A stretch of 64,000 nucleotides of DNA from an uncultured Lachnobacterium sp. (GCA_900543445.1 UQRC01000010.1:1-64000); one strand, 5' to 3'. Shown: positions 44,398 to 53,563, counted from the stretch's first letter. Program-made: numbers and translations. Notes: generated by a model from the letters alone, not told the origin.

Positions 44398-45567
44398 ATG
44401 AAGGTTACAATTTCAGATGCAGTAAAATACATTGGAGTAGATGATAAGACGATCGACTTGTTTGAGAGCCAGTATGTGGTTCCGGAAGGTGTATCGTACA
44501 ACTCTTATCTGATTCTGGATGAGAAGGTTGCACTCATGGATACCGTGGATGTTCGCGGTATGCAGGAGTGGGAGAAGAACCTGACCGAGGCACTTGGCGG
44601 ACGCAAGGTTGATTATCTTGTCATCCAGCATCTTGAGCCGGATCACGCAGGCAGCATCGGAAGACTCTTAGAGCTTTATCCGGATGTGACATTGGTAGGA
44701 AATGCCAAGACATTTGCAATGCTTCCGCAGTTCTTTGACATTGACCAGGATGTCAAGAAATTGACGGTTGCAGAAGGCGATACGTTATCTCTCGGAAGCC
44801 ATACATTGACATTCGTGATGGCACCGATGGTACACTGGCCGGAAGTTATGGTATCTTATGAAAGCACAGAGAAGATCCTTTTCTCCGCAGACGGATTCGG
44901 CAAGTTCGGTGCGCTTGATGCCGAGGACGAAGAAGGCTGGGCATGTGAGGCAAGAAGATATTACTTTAATATTGTTGGTAAATATGGTGCGCCGGTACAG
45001 GCATTACTGAAGAAGGCAGCCAACCTTGATATTCAGATGATCTGCCCGCTGCACGGACCAATCCTTAAGGAAGACTTAGGATATTATATCGGTTTATATG
45101 ATACTTGGAGCAGCTACAAGCCGGAGAATAAAGGCGTGCTTGTTGCATATGCTTCTATTCACGGAAATACGGCAAAGGTTGCCGAGAAGTTTGCAGAGAT
45201 GCTTCGTGAAAGAGGCGTTGAGAAGGTTGTTGTCAGCGACCTTGCAAGAGAGGATATGGCAGAAGTTATCAAGGATGCATTCCGTTATGACCGTATGGTA
45301 GTTGCGGGGGCAAGCTACGATGGTGGCGTTTTCCCTTGCATGCAGGATTTCTTACATCACTTACAGTCTAAGGCATACCAGAACCGTACCGTTGGTATTA
45401 TTGAGAACGGTTCCTGGGGACCGACTGCAGGAAGAACAATGAAAGCGATTCTCGAGACGATGAAGAATGTGACGATCGTTGATCCGATGGTAACGATCAA
45501 GTCAACAATGAAAGATGCGGATATTCCGGCACTTGAAGCTTTGGCGGATATGGTTGCAGGTGCATAG
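44398..45567 (+). CDS. flavodiiron protein (FprA-type)
   Basis: A 389-residue A-type flavoprotein. The N-terminal metallo-beta-lactamase-like domain has the diiron ligands in HLEPDHAGSIG, then MVHWPEVM, the bridging Asp in LFSADGFGKFG and His in CPLHGPIL. The C-terminal flavodoxin domain has YASIHGNTAKVAEK, VAGASYDGGVFPC and ENGSWGPTAGR. Such enzymes reduce O2 to water or NO to N2O and protect strict anaerobes. AAAGGGG lies eight bases before the ATG. No rubredoxin gene is adjacent. Confidence 0.95.
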   Translation: MKVTISDAVKYIGVDDKTIDLFESQYVVPEGVSYNSYLILDEKVALMDTVDVRGMQEWEKNLTEALGGRKVDYLVIQHLEPDHAGSIGRLLELYPDVTLVGNAKTFAMLPQFFDIDQDVKKLTVAEGDTLSLGSHTLTFVMAPMVHWPEVMVSYESTEKILFSADGFGKFGALDAEDEEGWACEARRYYFNIVGKYGAPVQALLKKAANLDIQMICPLHGPILKEDLGYYIGLYDTWSSYKPENKGVLVAYASIHGNTAKVAEKFAEMLRERGVEKVVVSDLAREDMAEVIKDAFRYDRMVVAGASYDGGVFPCMQDFLHHLQSKAYQNRTVGIIENGSWGPTAGRTMKAILETMKNVTIVDPMVTIKSTMKDADIPALEALADMVAGA

Positions 45568-45639
45568 GTTTATCATAGATTAAGGGGATTGATAATTTGT
45601 ACTAGAGGCAGGTTGATGATTTAAGGAGAAAATCGGAAA

Positions 45640-47052
45640 ATGAGAAAAACAAAAATTATTTGTACGATTGGACCGGCGAGTGAGAATGAAGAGACACTGA
45701 CCAAGATGTGTCAGGCGGGCATGGATGTTGCACGTTTGAATTTCTCTCACGGAAGCCATGAGGAACACCAGAAGAAGATTGATCTCATTAAAAAGGTACG
45801 TAAGAATTTATCACTTCCAATTGCAATTATGCTGGATACCAAGGGACCGGAATACCGTATCAAGACATTTGAGAACGGTAAGATCCAGTTGGAGGAAGGC
45901 GCTACGTTTACACTGACGACGGAAGACATCGTCGGAAATGAGCAGAGAGTTGCTGTTAATTACAAGAACCTGATCGAGAACCTGAAGGTAGGAGACCGTA
46001 TTCTTGTAAACAATGGACTGATTATCCTTGAGGTAACGAAACTTAAGGCTCCGGATGCTGTCTGTAAGGTTATTGCAGGCGGCGAGCTTTCGGATCGCAA
46101 GAGCATGAATTTCCCGAATAAGGTTATGAATCATGCTTACCTTAGCGAGCAGGACAAGCAGGATCTGCTTTTCGGCATTCAGAATGAAGTTGACTTTGTT
46201 GCGGCTTCGTTCGTGTCAACCAAGCAGGATGTTGCGGATCTTCGTGCATTCTTAGATGAGAATGGTGGAGAGGACATTGATATTATTGCCAAGATTGAGA
46301 ATCGTTCCGGTGTGGATCACGTAGAGGAAATCTGTGAGATCGCCAACGGAATCATGATCGCAAGAGGTGATCTCGGTGTGGAGATTCCGGGAATGGAAGT
46401 ACCGGCGATCCAGAAATATCTGATCAACAAGTGCCGCATGCTTGGAACGCGCGTAATTACTGCGACGGAGATGTTGGAATCCATGATTCACAATCCGCGT
46501 CCGACACGTGCCGAGTTATCGGATGTGGCCAATGCGGTATATGACGGATCCTCAGCAATTATGCTTTCCGGAGAATCGGCTGCCGGCAAGTATCCGGTTG
46601 ATGCGGTGCGCAATATGGCAGAGATTGCAGAGTACACAGAGAGCCAGATCAAGTATACGAAGCGTTTCCAGAATTCGGATTTCGAGATCAAGAGTATCCT
46701 GGATGCGATCTCGCACTCTACCTGTGCGATGGCAATCGATGTGCAGGCCAAGTGTATTGTGGTAAGTTCCTTAAGCGGAACGACCGTGCGCATGGTCAGC
46801 CGCTTCCGTTGTCCGGTTGATATCGTCGGTATGACAACATCGGAGCGTGTATGGAGAAAGCTGAACCTGAGCTGGGGCGTAACACCGGTTCTGTGTGAAG
46901 AGTTTAATTCCATGGAAGTCATGTTCTACAATGCAATGAAGGAAGCAAAGAAGATTTTTGATCTGAAGAAGGACGATACGGTTGTCTTAACCGGAGGTCT
47001 GATTAACGGACAGATCGGAAATACCAATGTGATCAAAGTTGAGCGTGTATAA
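45640..47052 (+). CDS. pyk: pyruvate kinase
   Basis: A 470-residue pyruvate kinase, the ATP-forming final step of glycolysis. It shows KIICTIGPAS, the active-site VARLNFSHGSHEEH, MLDTKGPEYR, and the catalytic-Lys segment IIAKIENRSGV, then MIARGDLGVEIP and the potassium/Mg site TATEMLESM. It is the short form: the extra C-terminal PEP-utiliser-like domain found in Bacillus Pyk is absent. AAGGAG lies upstream at a slightly long spacing. A hairpin terminator follows. Confidence 0.97.
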   Translation: MRKTKIICTIGPASENEETLTKMCQAGMDVARLNFSHGSHEEHQKKIDLIKKVRKNLSLPIAIMLDTKGPEYRIKTFENGKIQLEEGATFTLTTEDIVGNEQRVAVNYKNLIENLKVGDRILVNNGLIILEVTKLKAPDAVCKVIAGGELSDRKSMNFPNKVMNHAYLSEQDKQDLLFGIQNEVDFVAASFVSTKQDVADLRAFLDENGGEDIDIIAKIENRSGVDHVEEICEIANGIMIARGDLGVEIPGMEVPAIQKYLINKCRMLGTRVITATEMLESMIHNPRPTRAELSDVANAVYDGSSAIMLSGESAAGKYPVDAVRNMAEIAEYTESQIKYTKRFQNSDFEIKSILDAISHSTCAMAIDVQAKCIVVSSLSGTTVRMVSRFRCPVDIVGMTTSERVWRKLNLSWGVTPVLCEEFNSMEVMFYNAMKEAKKIFDLKKDDTVVLTGGLINGQIGNTNVIKVERV

Positions 47053-47067
47053 AACGCTTGCATTTTT

Positions 47068-47120
47068 AAACGTATGTGATATAATCGGGACACAGCAGAT
47101 TCTATCACATACGTTTTCCC
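47068..47120 (+). terminator. long-loop inverted repeat after pyk (terminator)
   Basis: A perfect 14-bp inverted repeat (AAACGTATGTGATA at 47068-47081 and TATCACATACGTTT at 47103-47116) with a 21-base loop, followed by T, CCC and TTTT. The left arm also contains TATAAT with TTGCAT 16 bp upstream (47058-47085), a possible promoter for the Big2 gene, so the element may combine both roles. Confidence 0.72.
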
Positions 47121-47138
47121 TTTTATTAGGGGGAATCT

Positions 47139-48167
47139 ATGAAGACAAATCGAAGAATAAGAACTCTTGGAGTTCTTCTGTGCATGGTGTCCATGCTTGT
47201 TTTTTCCGGACCAAAGACAGATGTATATGCGGGAAATATCGCGTTCGTTGTTTTGAATACTTACGAGCAGACGATGAATATTGGGGATGAGTATCGTCTG
47301 TGCGCAGTGACATCGAACGGCAGGAAACCGACATTCAGTTCAAGTGACAGTAAGATCGCATCGGTCAACACCTACGGACTGATTACGGCGAAGAAAGCAG
47401 GCACTGCGAAGATCATTGTCAAAACGAGGAATGCGGAAGCGCGTTGCCGCATCACGGTCAATAAGACAACGATCGACCTCAACCAGACGTCTGTATCGAT
47501 GGACAATGGAAGTGAGTTCCGCCTGAAAGCGGAAGTGTCGACCGGACATGAGGTCAAGTACAAATCAAGTAAACGGAGCGTGGCTACGGTGGACGAAAGC
47601 GGTGTGATTACCGCGGTAAAGCCGGGAGATGCAGTGATCATGGTATCAGCAGACGGAAGTACTGCAACCTGCCGTATCAAAGTCAAGCAGCCCAAAGTCG
47701 TGCTCAGTCAGAGTAAGGCAACTCTCTACCGAAAGGAGGAGCTGCAGCTTACAATCCATACCAATTCCAGAACAAAACCAAAGTGGAAATCGAATCGTTC
47801 CAGCGTTGCAACAGTGGATGCGCAGGGACATGTGACCGCAATGAAGCATGGAACTGCGATCATCACGGTAACCGTGGATGGTGTCAGTAAGACGTGTGAG
47901 GTTACGGTCAGACAGCCCAAGGTAGTGCTGGCGAAATCATCCGTTGTATTGAATGTTGGGCAGCAGACGCGCGTGGAAGCGAGCGTTTCGTCGGGGAATA
48001 CACCGGGGTATTCGAGTTCCAATACAAGTATCGCAACCGTCGAGGAGGACGGAACGGTTACCGCAGTCAGCCCGGGGAAAGCATATATTTATGCGACCGA
48101 GGATGGCGTGAAAGCAAAGCTTACCGTGACGGTAAAATCGGACAGCGATAAGAAAAAACAAAAGTAA
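47139..48167 (+). CDS. secreted protein with four Big2-type Ig-like repeats
   Basis: A 342-residue protein with a Sec signal peptide (basic start, hydrophobic core LGVLLCMVSMLVFS, cleavage probably after DVYA). Four bacterial Ig-like (Big_2) repeats of about 75-80 residues follow; each has a KxxSS or xSSN strand, SxATVD or IASV, and GxITAxKxGxAxIxV. The C terminus is a Lys/Asp-rich tail (KSDSDKKKQK) with no LPXTG anchor or catalytic domain visible. It is probably a wall-associated or secreted structural protein. AGGGGG precedes the ATG. Confidence 0.87.
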   Translation: MKTNRRIRTLGVLLCMVSMLVFSGPKTDVYAGNIAFVVLNTYEQTMNIGDEYRLCAVTSNGRKPTFSSSDSKIASVNTYGLITAKKAGTAKIIVKTRNAEARCRITVNKTTIDLNQTSVSMDNGSEFRLKAEVSTGHEVKYKSSKRSVATVDESGVITAVKPGDAVIMVSADGSTATCRIKVKQPKVVLSQSKATLYRKEELQLTIHTNSRTKPKWKSNRSSVATVDAQGHVTAMKHGTAIITVTVDGVSKTCEVTVRQPKVVLAKSSVVLNVGQQTRVEASVSSGNTPGYSSSNTSIATVEEDGTVTAVSPGKAYIYATEDGVKAKLTVTVKSDSDKKKQK

Positions 48168-48227
48168 CGGTAAATAAAATTACAAAACAAGGGAAGACAG
48201 ATGGAATCTGCTGCATAAGAAATCAAA

Positions 48228-48256
48228 GAATATTTTTACACGTTTTCCATATACTA
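48228..48256 (+). promoter_or_regulatory. forespore-type (sigma-F/G-like) promoter of spoVT
   Basis: GAATA (48228-48232) and TATACTA (48250-48256, 6 of 7 to CATACTA) are separated by 17 bp, matching the sigma-G style GNATR/CATNNTA pattern. It lies 54 bases before the spoVT ATG. SpoVT is sigma-G dependent in Bacillus. Confidence 0.6.
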
Positions 48257-48310
48257 ACGCAAAGCTGATCGATAGCATGACAGGATGAAAGTATGGAGGA
48301 AACAGAGTTT

Positions 48311-48859
48311 ATGAAAGCAACAGGCATTGTTCGAAGAATAGATGATCTCGGTCGTATTGTGGTACCTAAGGAAATCCGGCGCACGCTTCGGATCCGTGAG
48401 GGTGACCCGCTTGAAATTTTTACCAGCAGAGAGGGTGAAATCATGTTGAAGAAGTACTCACCGATCGGTGAGATGGGGGAGATTGCAGGGAATTGTGCAG
48501 AGGCGCTCGCACAGGCTGCAGAAGCGCTCGTCTGCATTACGGACCGGGACTATATTGTGGCTGCATCCGGCAGCGGCAGGAAAGAACTGGAGGGAGAACA
48601 CATAAGTCCGCAGGTGGAGGCTCTCATGGAAAAACGCGGCACATTTGTGGTAAATCATGTGCATGATGAGCTGCCACTGGTTACGAAAGAATGGACCGGT
48701 GATCACAAGGGAGCAGCACTCTCTGCGATCATCTGCAACGGAGACTGCCAGGGATCGGTCATTGTTGTGACACAAAGCGACAATCCGCAGAAACTTGAGA
48801 CCATACGCATTCTGGCGCAGTCAGCAGCCGGCTTTATAGGAAAGCACATGGAACAGTAG
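48311..48859 (+). CDS. spoVT: stage V sporulation regulator SpoVT
   Basis: A 182-residue SpoVT: an AbrB-type swapped-hairpin DNA-binding domain (MKATGIVRRIDDLGRIVVPK, with RRTLRIREGDPLEIF) followed by a GAF-like sensor domain (about 60-180, VCITDRDYIVAASGSGRKE, GDCQGSVIVV). In Bacillus it tunes sigma-G regulon expression in the forespore and affects germination. The length matches the 178-residue Bacillus protein. I use the ATG at 48311; the ATG at 48293 overlaps the GGAGG ribosome site. It indicates a spore-forming lineage. Confidence 0.94.
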   Translation: MKATGIVRRIDDLGRIVVPKEIRRTLRIREGDPLEIFTSREGEIMLKKYSPIGEMGEIAGNCAEALAQAAEALVCITDRDYIVAASGSGRKELEGEHISPQVEALMEKRGTFVVNHVHDELPLVTKEWTGDHKGAALSAIICNGDCQGSVIVVTQSDNPQKLETIRILAQSAAGFIGKHMEQ

Positions 48860-48915
48860 TATTTTATTGAGCTTCGGGAACAGGGCTCTTTATACTTTCT
48901 TAATAAAAACATAAT

Positions 48916-48944
48916 TTGCATATGCGATATAAAAGCGATAAAAT
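48916..48944 (+). promoter_or_regulatory. promoter of the second class A PBP gene
   Basis: TTGCAT (48916-48921) and TAAAAT (48939-48944), 17-bp spacer, 41 bases before the ATG. Confidence 0.6.
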
Positions 48945-48985
48945 ACTTCATATATCTTCCGTAGAGGATTAAAGAAGGAGATTAT

Positions 48986-51322
48986 ATGGCAAAGAAGAAG
49001 AGAAAGAAAAAGAAACAACATCGCTTTTTCTGGTTCGTAATAAAGCTGCAGATTGTGCTGATGCTGCTTGTGCTTGGCGCGGCTGGAGTGTATTTTTTTG
49101 GCGGTTATGCGGACGAGGTTCAGCAGATCCGGAGAGAGGCAATCAAGGAAGTGGCGGCTTCGGATGAATCGCTTTTTATCCCGTCGCAGACCTGCTCGGT
49201 ATATGATACGAACGGAAATCTGATCTCGGAGCGCAAAGGCGATAAGGATGCGCAGTATGTGAAGTATGAGGATATTCCGAAGTCTTTTGTGACGGCGATC
49301 ATCAGTATTGAGGACAAGAAATTCTATCGTCACAACGGTGTGGATTTCAAGGCTATCATGCGTGCAGTCAAAGCGCGTCTGCAGGCTGGAAAAGTCACGC
49401 AGGGTGGAAGTACGATCACGATGCAGCTGGCGAAACTGATGTATATGGAGCCGAGTAAGACGTGGCAGTACAAGGTGGAGCAGATCTTCCTTGCGATGGA
49501 GCTTGAGAAGCGGTATTCCAAGGAGAAAATTCTGGAATTTTATCTCAATAATATCTATTTCGCGAATGGATATTACGGTATCGATGCAGCGTGCAGAGGC
49601 TACTTTAACTGTGATCTGGGGGATCTTGATATCTCGCAGGTGGCTTTCTTATGTGCGATTCCGAACAGTCCGTCCTATTATGATCCGGTGACCAATATGG
49701 ATCATACGATCACACGAAGAAATCTGATCTTACAGAATATGTGGGACGATGGCAAGATCACGCAGGAGCAGTATTATGAGGCCTGCAAGGAAGAAATCAC
49801 ACTGAACCGGCCGAAGAAGACGAAGAACAGTATTGTGAACAATTTTGTGGATACTTACACTTATTATTGCGCAACACGTGCTTTGATGGAGCAGGAGGGC
49901 TTTACCTTCCAGAATTATTTTGATTCTGAGGAGGAGAAGAAAACGTACAACGAGGAGTATGACGAATTGTATACTTCCTGTCAGAAGAAGCTGTATTCGG
50001 GCGGCTATAAGATTTATACATCCATAGATATGGACAAGCAGAATGCATTGCAGCAGGCTGTGGATGATGAACTTGCTTCTTATACCGATCTGGATGATGA
50101 CGGAACCTATGATATGCAGGGTGCCGGAGTGTCGATCGACAACAGCACAGGATATGTCGTTGCGATCGTCGGTGGCCGCAATCAGGACTTTACATCGTAT
50201 ACGCTCAATCGTGCTTACCAGAGTCACCGTCAGCCGGGAAGTTCCATCAAGCCATTGCTTGTGTATACACCATGCTTCGAGCGTGGATATGATCCGGATA
50301 CCATTGTGGATGATCATAAGTTTGAAGGCGGTCCGTCCAATGCGACCAAAACCTATGCGGGTAAAGTGAAGCTTCGCTATGCGGTCGCACAGTCATTAAA
50401 TACAGTTGCATGGCAGTTGTATGACCAGCTGACGCCGGAGGTGGGGCTGCAGTATCTGAAGAATATGAATTTTACAGGCATTGTAAAAGACGATTATACA
50501 CTTGCAACATCGCTCGGAGGATTTACCAAGGGTGTCTCTCCACTTGAGATGGCAGCAGGATTTGCAACGATCGAGAATGATGGTATGTACCGTGAACCGA
50601 CCTGTATCAAGACGATCATTGACTCGGACGAGAATGTTGTCTATGCTTCACAGATGACGGAAGTATCGATCTATGAGCAGGATGCGGCGCGCATGATGAC
50701 GGATGTGCTGACGACGGTTATGGATAGCGGAACCGGACGCGCGCTCAAGCTAAAAGGCATGCCTTGTGCAGGTAAGACGGGTACGACAAATGACCATAAG
50801 GACGGCTGGTTTGTTGGATTCACAAGATATTACACGACAAGTGTGTGGGTTGGCTGCGATTATCCGAAGGCAATCCAGAGTCTGAGCGGAAGCACCTATC
50901 CGGGTCGTATCTGGAATACATACATGAGTGCGATCCATGAGAATCTTTCTCCGATGGATTTTATTCCTTATGCGCAGCTTTCCGATGATTTTAAGAATCA
51001 GCAGCAACAGGATCAGCAGGATCAGGAACAAAAGCGTGAGGAAGATAATGCTGCCGGTCAGCAGGACAAGACTGATCAGAACCAACAGGATCAGAATCAG
51101 CCGGCAGATAATAATCAGGATCAGAACCAGAATGATAATGCTGGAAATGACAGCAATAACACAAATACCGGAGACAATACCGGTAACAACAATTCCGATG
51201 GAAATAATCCGGATGATAATACCGGAGATAACAACGGAGACAATAACGGCGACAATAACGGCGGTGATAATACCGGAGGCGATAACAACACCGGGGAAGA
51301 CACGCCGACAGATACACCTTAG
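48986..51322 (+). CDS. class A penicillin-binding protein with Gln/Asn/Asp-rich tail
   Basis: A 778-residue bifunctional synthase: a strongly basic N-terminal tail (KKKRKKKKQ), one membrane helix (about 15-38), a GT51 domain with catalytic Glu109 in IEDKKFYRHNG and TQGGSTITMQLAK, and a transpeptidase domain with SSIK (near 418), SLN in AQSLNTVAW and KTGT in AGKTGTTNDHKDGW (near 595). From about residue 670 the protein is a low-complexity tail, first Gln/Asp-rich and then Asn/Gly/Asp/Thr-rich, about 110 residues, probably extracellular and disordered. It is a paralogue of the PBP at 3,268. Seventeen bases separate it from the next gene. Confidence 0.95.
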   Translation: MAKKKRKKKKQHRFFWFVIKLQIVLMLLVLGAAGVYFFGGYADEVQQIRREAIKEVAASDESLFIPSQTCSVYDTNGNLISERKGDKDAQYVKYEDIPKSFVTAIISIEDKKFYRHNGVDFKAIMRAVKARLQAGKVTQGGSTITMQLAKLMYMEPSKTWQYKVEQIFLAMELEKRYSKEKILEFYLNNIYFANGYYGIDAACRGYFNCDLGDLDISQVAFLCAIPNSPSYYDPVTNMDHTITRRNLILQNMWDDGKITQEQYYEACKEEITLNRPKKTKNSIVNNFVDTYTYYCATRALMEQEGFTFQNYFDSEEEKKTYNEEYDELYTSCQKKLYSGGYKIYTSIDMDKQNALQQAVDDELASYTDLDDDGTYDMQGAGVSIDNSTGYVVAIVGGRNQDFTSYTLNRAYQSHRQPGSSIKPLLVYTPCFERGYDPDTIVDDHKFEGGPSNATKTYAGKVKLRYAVAQSLNTVAWQLYDQLTPEVGLQYLKNMNFTGIVKDDYTLATSLGGFTKGVSPLEMAAGFATIENDGMYREPTCIKTIIDSDENVVYASQMTEVSIYEQDAARMMTDVLTTVMDSGTGRALKLKGMPCAGKTGTTNDHKDGWFVGFTRYYTTSVWVGCDYPKAIQSLSGSTYPGRIWNTYMSAIHENLSPMDFIPYAQLSDDFKNQQQQDQQDQEQKREEDNAAGQQDKTDQNQQDQNQPADNNQDQNQNDNAGNDSNNTNTGDNTGNNNSDGNNPDDNTGDNNGDNNGDNNGGDNTGGDNNTGEDTPTDTP

Positions 51323-51339
51323 TCATAGGAGGATTTATT

Positions 51340-52314
51340 ATGTGTACAGCAGCAACCTATAAAACCAAAGATTTTTATTTCGGAAGAACACTGGATTATG
51401 AATTCTCCTATGGAGATGAAGTGACGATCACACCTCGGAATTATAAATTTGTTTTTCGTCATATGGGAGAAGTTGCATCGCATTATGCGATCATCGGAAT
51501 GGCGTATGTTGTCGCAGATTATCCGCTATACTATGATGCAATCAATGAAAAAGGCCTTGGTATGGCAGGTCTTAACTTTGTCGGAAATGCTGTCTACCAG
51601 CAGGTGGAAGAGGGCAGAGAAAATGTGGCGCAGTTTGAATTTATTCCATGGATTCTCTCACAGTGTGCGAGTGTGGCGGAGGCAAAAGAACGTCTTGAGG
51701 GAATGAACCTTGTCGGAACCTTCTTTTCCGAGCAGCTGCCAAGCGCGCAGCTTCATTGGATCATTGCAGACAAAGATGGTGCGATCGTCGTGGAATGCAT
51801 GTCGGACGGACTTCACGTGTATGACAACCCGGCGGGGGTGCTTACGAATAATCCGCCGTTCCCGCAGCAGATGTTTCAGCTGAATAACTATATGCATTTG
51901 TCGCCGAGACAGCCGGAGAACGCTTTTTCCAAAGAATTGCCTCTGCAGACATACAGCCGTGGAATGGGCGCGCTGGGACTTCCGGGAGATCTCTCTTCGG
52001 CTTCGCGTTTCGCGAAGGTGGCTTTCACGAGACTTCATGCGGTATCGGGAGAGTCAGAGACAGAGAGTGTCAGCCAGTTTTTCCACATCTTAGGGTCGGT
52101 GGAGCAGCAGAGAGGCTGCTGCGAGGTGGCAGACGGAAAATACGAGATTACGATCTATACGTCATGCTGTAATGCAACGAAGGGCATTTATTATTACACA
52201 ACGTATGACAATCATCAGATTACAGCGGTTGATATGCACCATGAATATCTGGATGGTTCGCAGCTTGTTCACTATCCTCTGTGCAAAAGTGAAAATATTT
52301 ACACCCAAAATTAG
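51340..52314 (+). CDS. bile salt hydrolase/choloylglycine hydrolase family protein
   Basis: A 324-residue Ntn hydrolase of the linear amide C-N hydrolase family. After Met removal, Cys2 is the nucleophile. The other catalytic and oxyanion residues are kept: Arg16 and Asp19 in GRTLDYEFSYG, Asn79 in AGLNFVGNA, Asn170 in GVLTNNPPF and Arg223 in SSASRFAKVAF. Whole-length similarity to Clostridium perfringens bile salt hydrolase (DYPLYYDAINEKGLGMAG, KGIYYYTTYDNHQI) favours bile salt deconjugation over penicillin V acylase activity, but substrate is inferred. No signal peptide, so it acts in the cytosol. AGGAGG lies seven bases before the ATG. Confidence 0.9.
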   Translation: MCTAATYKTKDFYFGRTLDYEFSYGDEVTITPRNYKFVFRHMGEVASHYAIIGMAYVVADYPLYYDAINEKGLGMAGLNFVGNAVYQQVEEGRENVAQFEFIPWILSQCASVAEAKERLEGMNLVGTFFSEQLPSAQLHWIIADKDGAIVVECMSDGLHVYDNPAGVLTNNPPFPQQMFQLNNYMHLSPRQPENAFSKELPLQTYSRGMGALGLPGDLSSASRFAKVAFTRLHAVSGESETESVSQFFHILGSVEQQRGCCEVADGKYEITIYTSCCNATKGIYYYTTYDNHQITAVDMHHEYLDGSQLVHYPLCKSENIYTQN

Positions 52315-52441
52315 GCAAAATGCCATTGGATGAACGGGGTTACTATGGTAATATGTAACTGTTCAGAGTGAAACAGTTTGGCGGTTGGCGCTGAATAACT
52401 ACGGTAATATAAAACGAGCAAGAATGTTGGAGGACAAGCAA

Positions 52442-53380
52442 GTGAAGAAATATGGTTTTGGAATTGATGTCGGGGGAACCACAGTTAAGGTAGGATTCTT
52501 TGAGACGAGCGGAAAGCTGCTTGATAAGTGGGAGATCAAAACAAACACAGCAAATGGCGGTGAGGCAATCCTTCCGGATATCGCAAAGGCAATTGACGAG
52601 AAGCTGGACAAGGAAGGTATCAGTAAGGATGATGTGCAGGGTGTCGGAATCGGTGTCCCTGGTCCGGTACTTAGTTCCGGTGTCGTAACCGTCTGTGTAA
52701 ATCTTGGATGGAAGAATGTCGATGTTGCGGGAACATTGTCAGGACTTACCGGACTTCCGGTAAAAGTCGGTAATGATGCCAATGTGGCTGGTCTCGGCGA
52801 GACGTGGCAGGGTGGTGCCAAGGGAAGCCGTGATGTTGTTATGGTAACACTCGGAACCGGTGTCGGCGGCGGAATCATCGTAGATGGTAAGATGGTTGCC
52901 GGAGCAAACGGTGCAGGCGGAGAGATCGGACATCTGAACGTCTGTGAGGATGAGAGTGAAGCATGTAACTGTGGACAGCATGGATGTCTGGAACAGTATG
53001 CCTCTGCAACCGGTGTTGTTCGTATGGCAAAGCGTAAGCTGGCTAAGACAACGGAGGAGACAAGTCTTCGTAAATTTGAAGATCTTACGGCAAAGGATGT
53101 ATTTGACGAGGCAAAAGCAGGCGATAAGGTAGCACTTGAGATCGTTGATGAAGTGTGTGAGATCTTAGGTAAGGCACTTGGAAAGATTGCATGTGTTGTC
53201 AATCCGGAAGTATTTGTAATCGGTGGCGGTGTATCTAAGGCCGGACAGATCCTGATTGATACGATCAAGAAATATTATGTGCCGAACACATTCAGTTCTT
53301 GCAAGGACGCGCGTTTTGAACTTGCTTCACTTGGCAACGATGCCGGAATGTATGGATGCATGTGCCTTGTGCTTGATTAA
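52442..53380 (+). CDS. ROK-family glucokinase
   Basis: A 312-residue ROK kinase. The ATP-binding motif is GFGIDVGGTTVKVGFF, the ROK signature region includes GNDANVAGLGE and TLGTGVGGGIIVDG, and the zinc-binding motif CNCGQHGCLEQYAS is intact. Glucose phosphorylation is the most likely function, feeding the glycolytic genes elsewhere in the window. The start is a GTG at 52442 with GGAGG eight bases upstream; the open frame from 52385 lacks a ribosome site. A strong terminator follows. Confidence 0.92.
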   Translation: MKKYGFGIDVGGTTVKVGFFETSGKLLDKWEIKTNTANGGEAILPDIAKAIDEKLDKEGISKDDVQGVGIGVPGPVLSSGVVTVCVNLGWKNVDVAGTLSGLTGLPVKVGNDANVAGLGETWQGGAKGSRDVVMVTLGTGVGGGIIVDGKMVAGANGAGGEIGHLNVCEDESEACNCGQHGCLEQYASATGVVRMAKRKLAKTTEETSLRKFEDLTAKDVFDEAKAGDKVALEIVDEVCEILGKALGKIACVVNPEVFVIGGGVSKAGQILIDTIKKYYVPNTFSSCKDARFELASLGNDAGMYGCMCLVLD

Positions 53381-53399
53381 ATAAAGTGTTGAATTTTCA

Positions 53400-53432
53400 G
53401 GTCCTGACCATTTTACTGGTCGGGGCCTTTTT
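53400..53432 (+). terminator. intrinsic terminator of the glucokinase gene
   Basis: An 11-bp stem GGTCCTGACCA/TGGTCGGGGCC (two G-U pairs) with loop TTTTAC followed by TTTTT. Confidence 0.92.
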
Positions 53433-53448
53433 CTATGTAAAAAAATAC

Positions 53449-53522
53449 CTTGACAATCAAACTATTTTGAAATATACTTTGCCTAACAAATAATTTGACA
53501 ATCAAACTATTTGACAATCAAA
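53449..53522 (+). promoter_or_regulatory. fab operon promoter with three FabT-like operators
   Basis: Three copies of (T/C)TTGACAATCAAA occur at 53449-53461, 53494-53506 and 53510-53522. This is the reverse complement of TTTGATTGTCAAA, the palindromic FabT site known from streptococci. The first copy includes the -35 TTGACA (53450-53455) of a promoter with -10 TATACT at 53473-53478 (17-bp spacer). The other two lie downstream of the start site, 16 bp apart. A MarR-type gene fitting FabT closes the operon. Confidence 0.85.
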
Positions 53523-53563
53523 ACAATTTATGATGAATTTTAGAGGGAAAAGGAGATTACACC

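Noticed and set aside
52399..53268. A 289-codon open frame antisense to the glucokinase gene
   Set aside because: It mirrors a gene with full ROK motifs, has no family motif of its own and is rich in Ser/Pro/Thr as expected of an antisense shadow.
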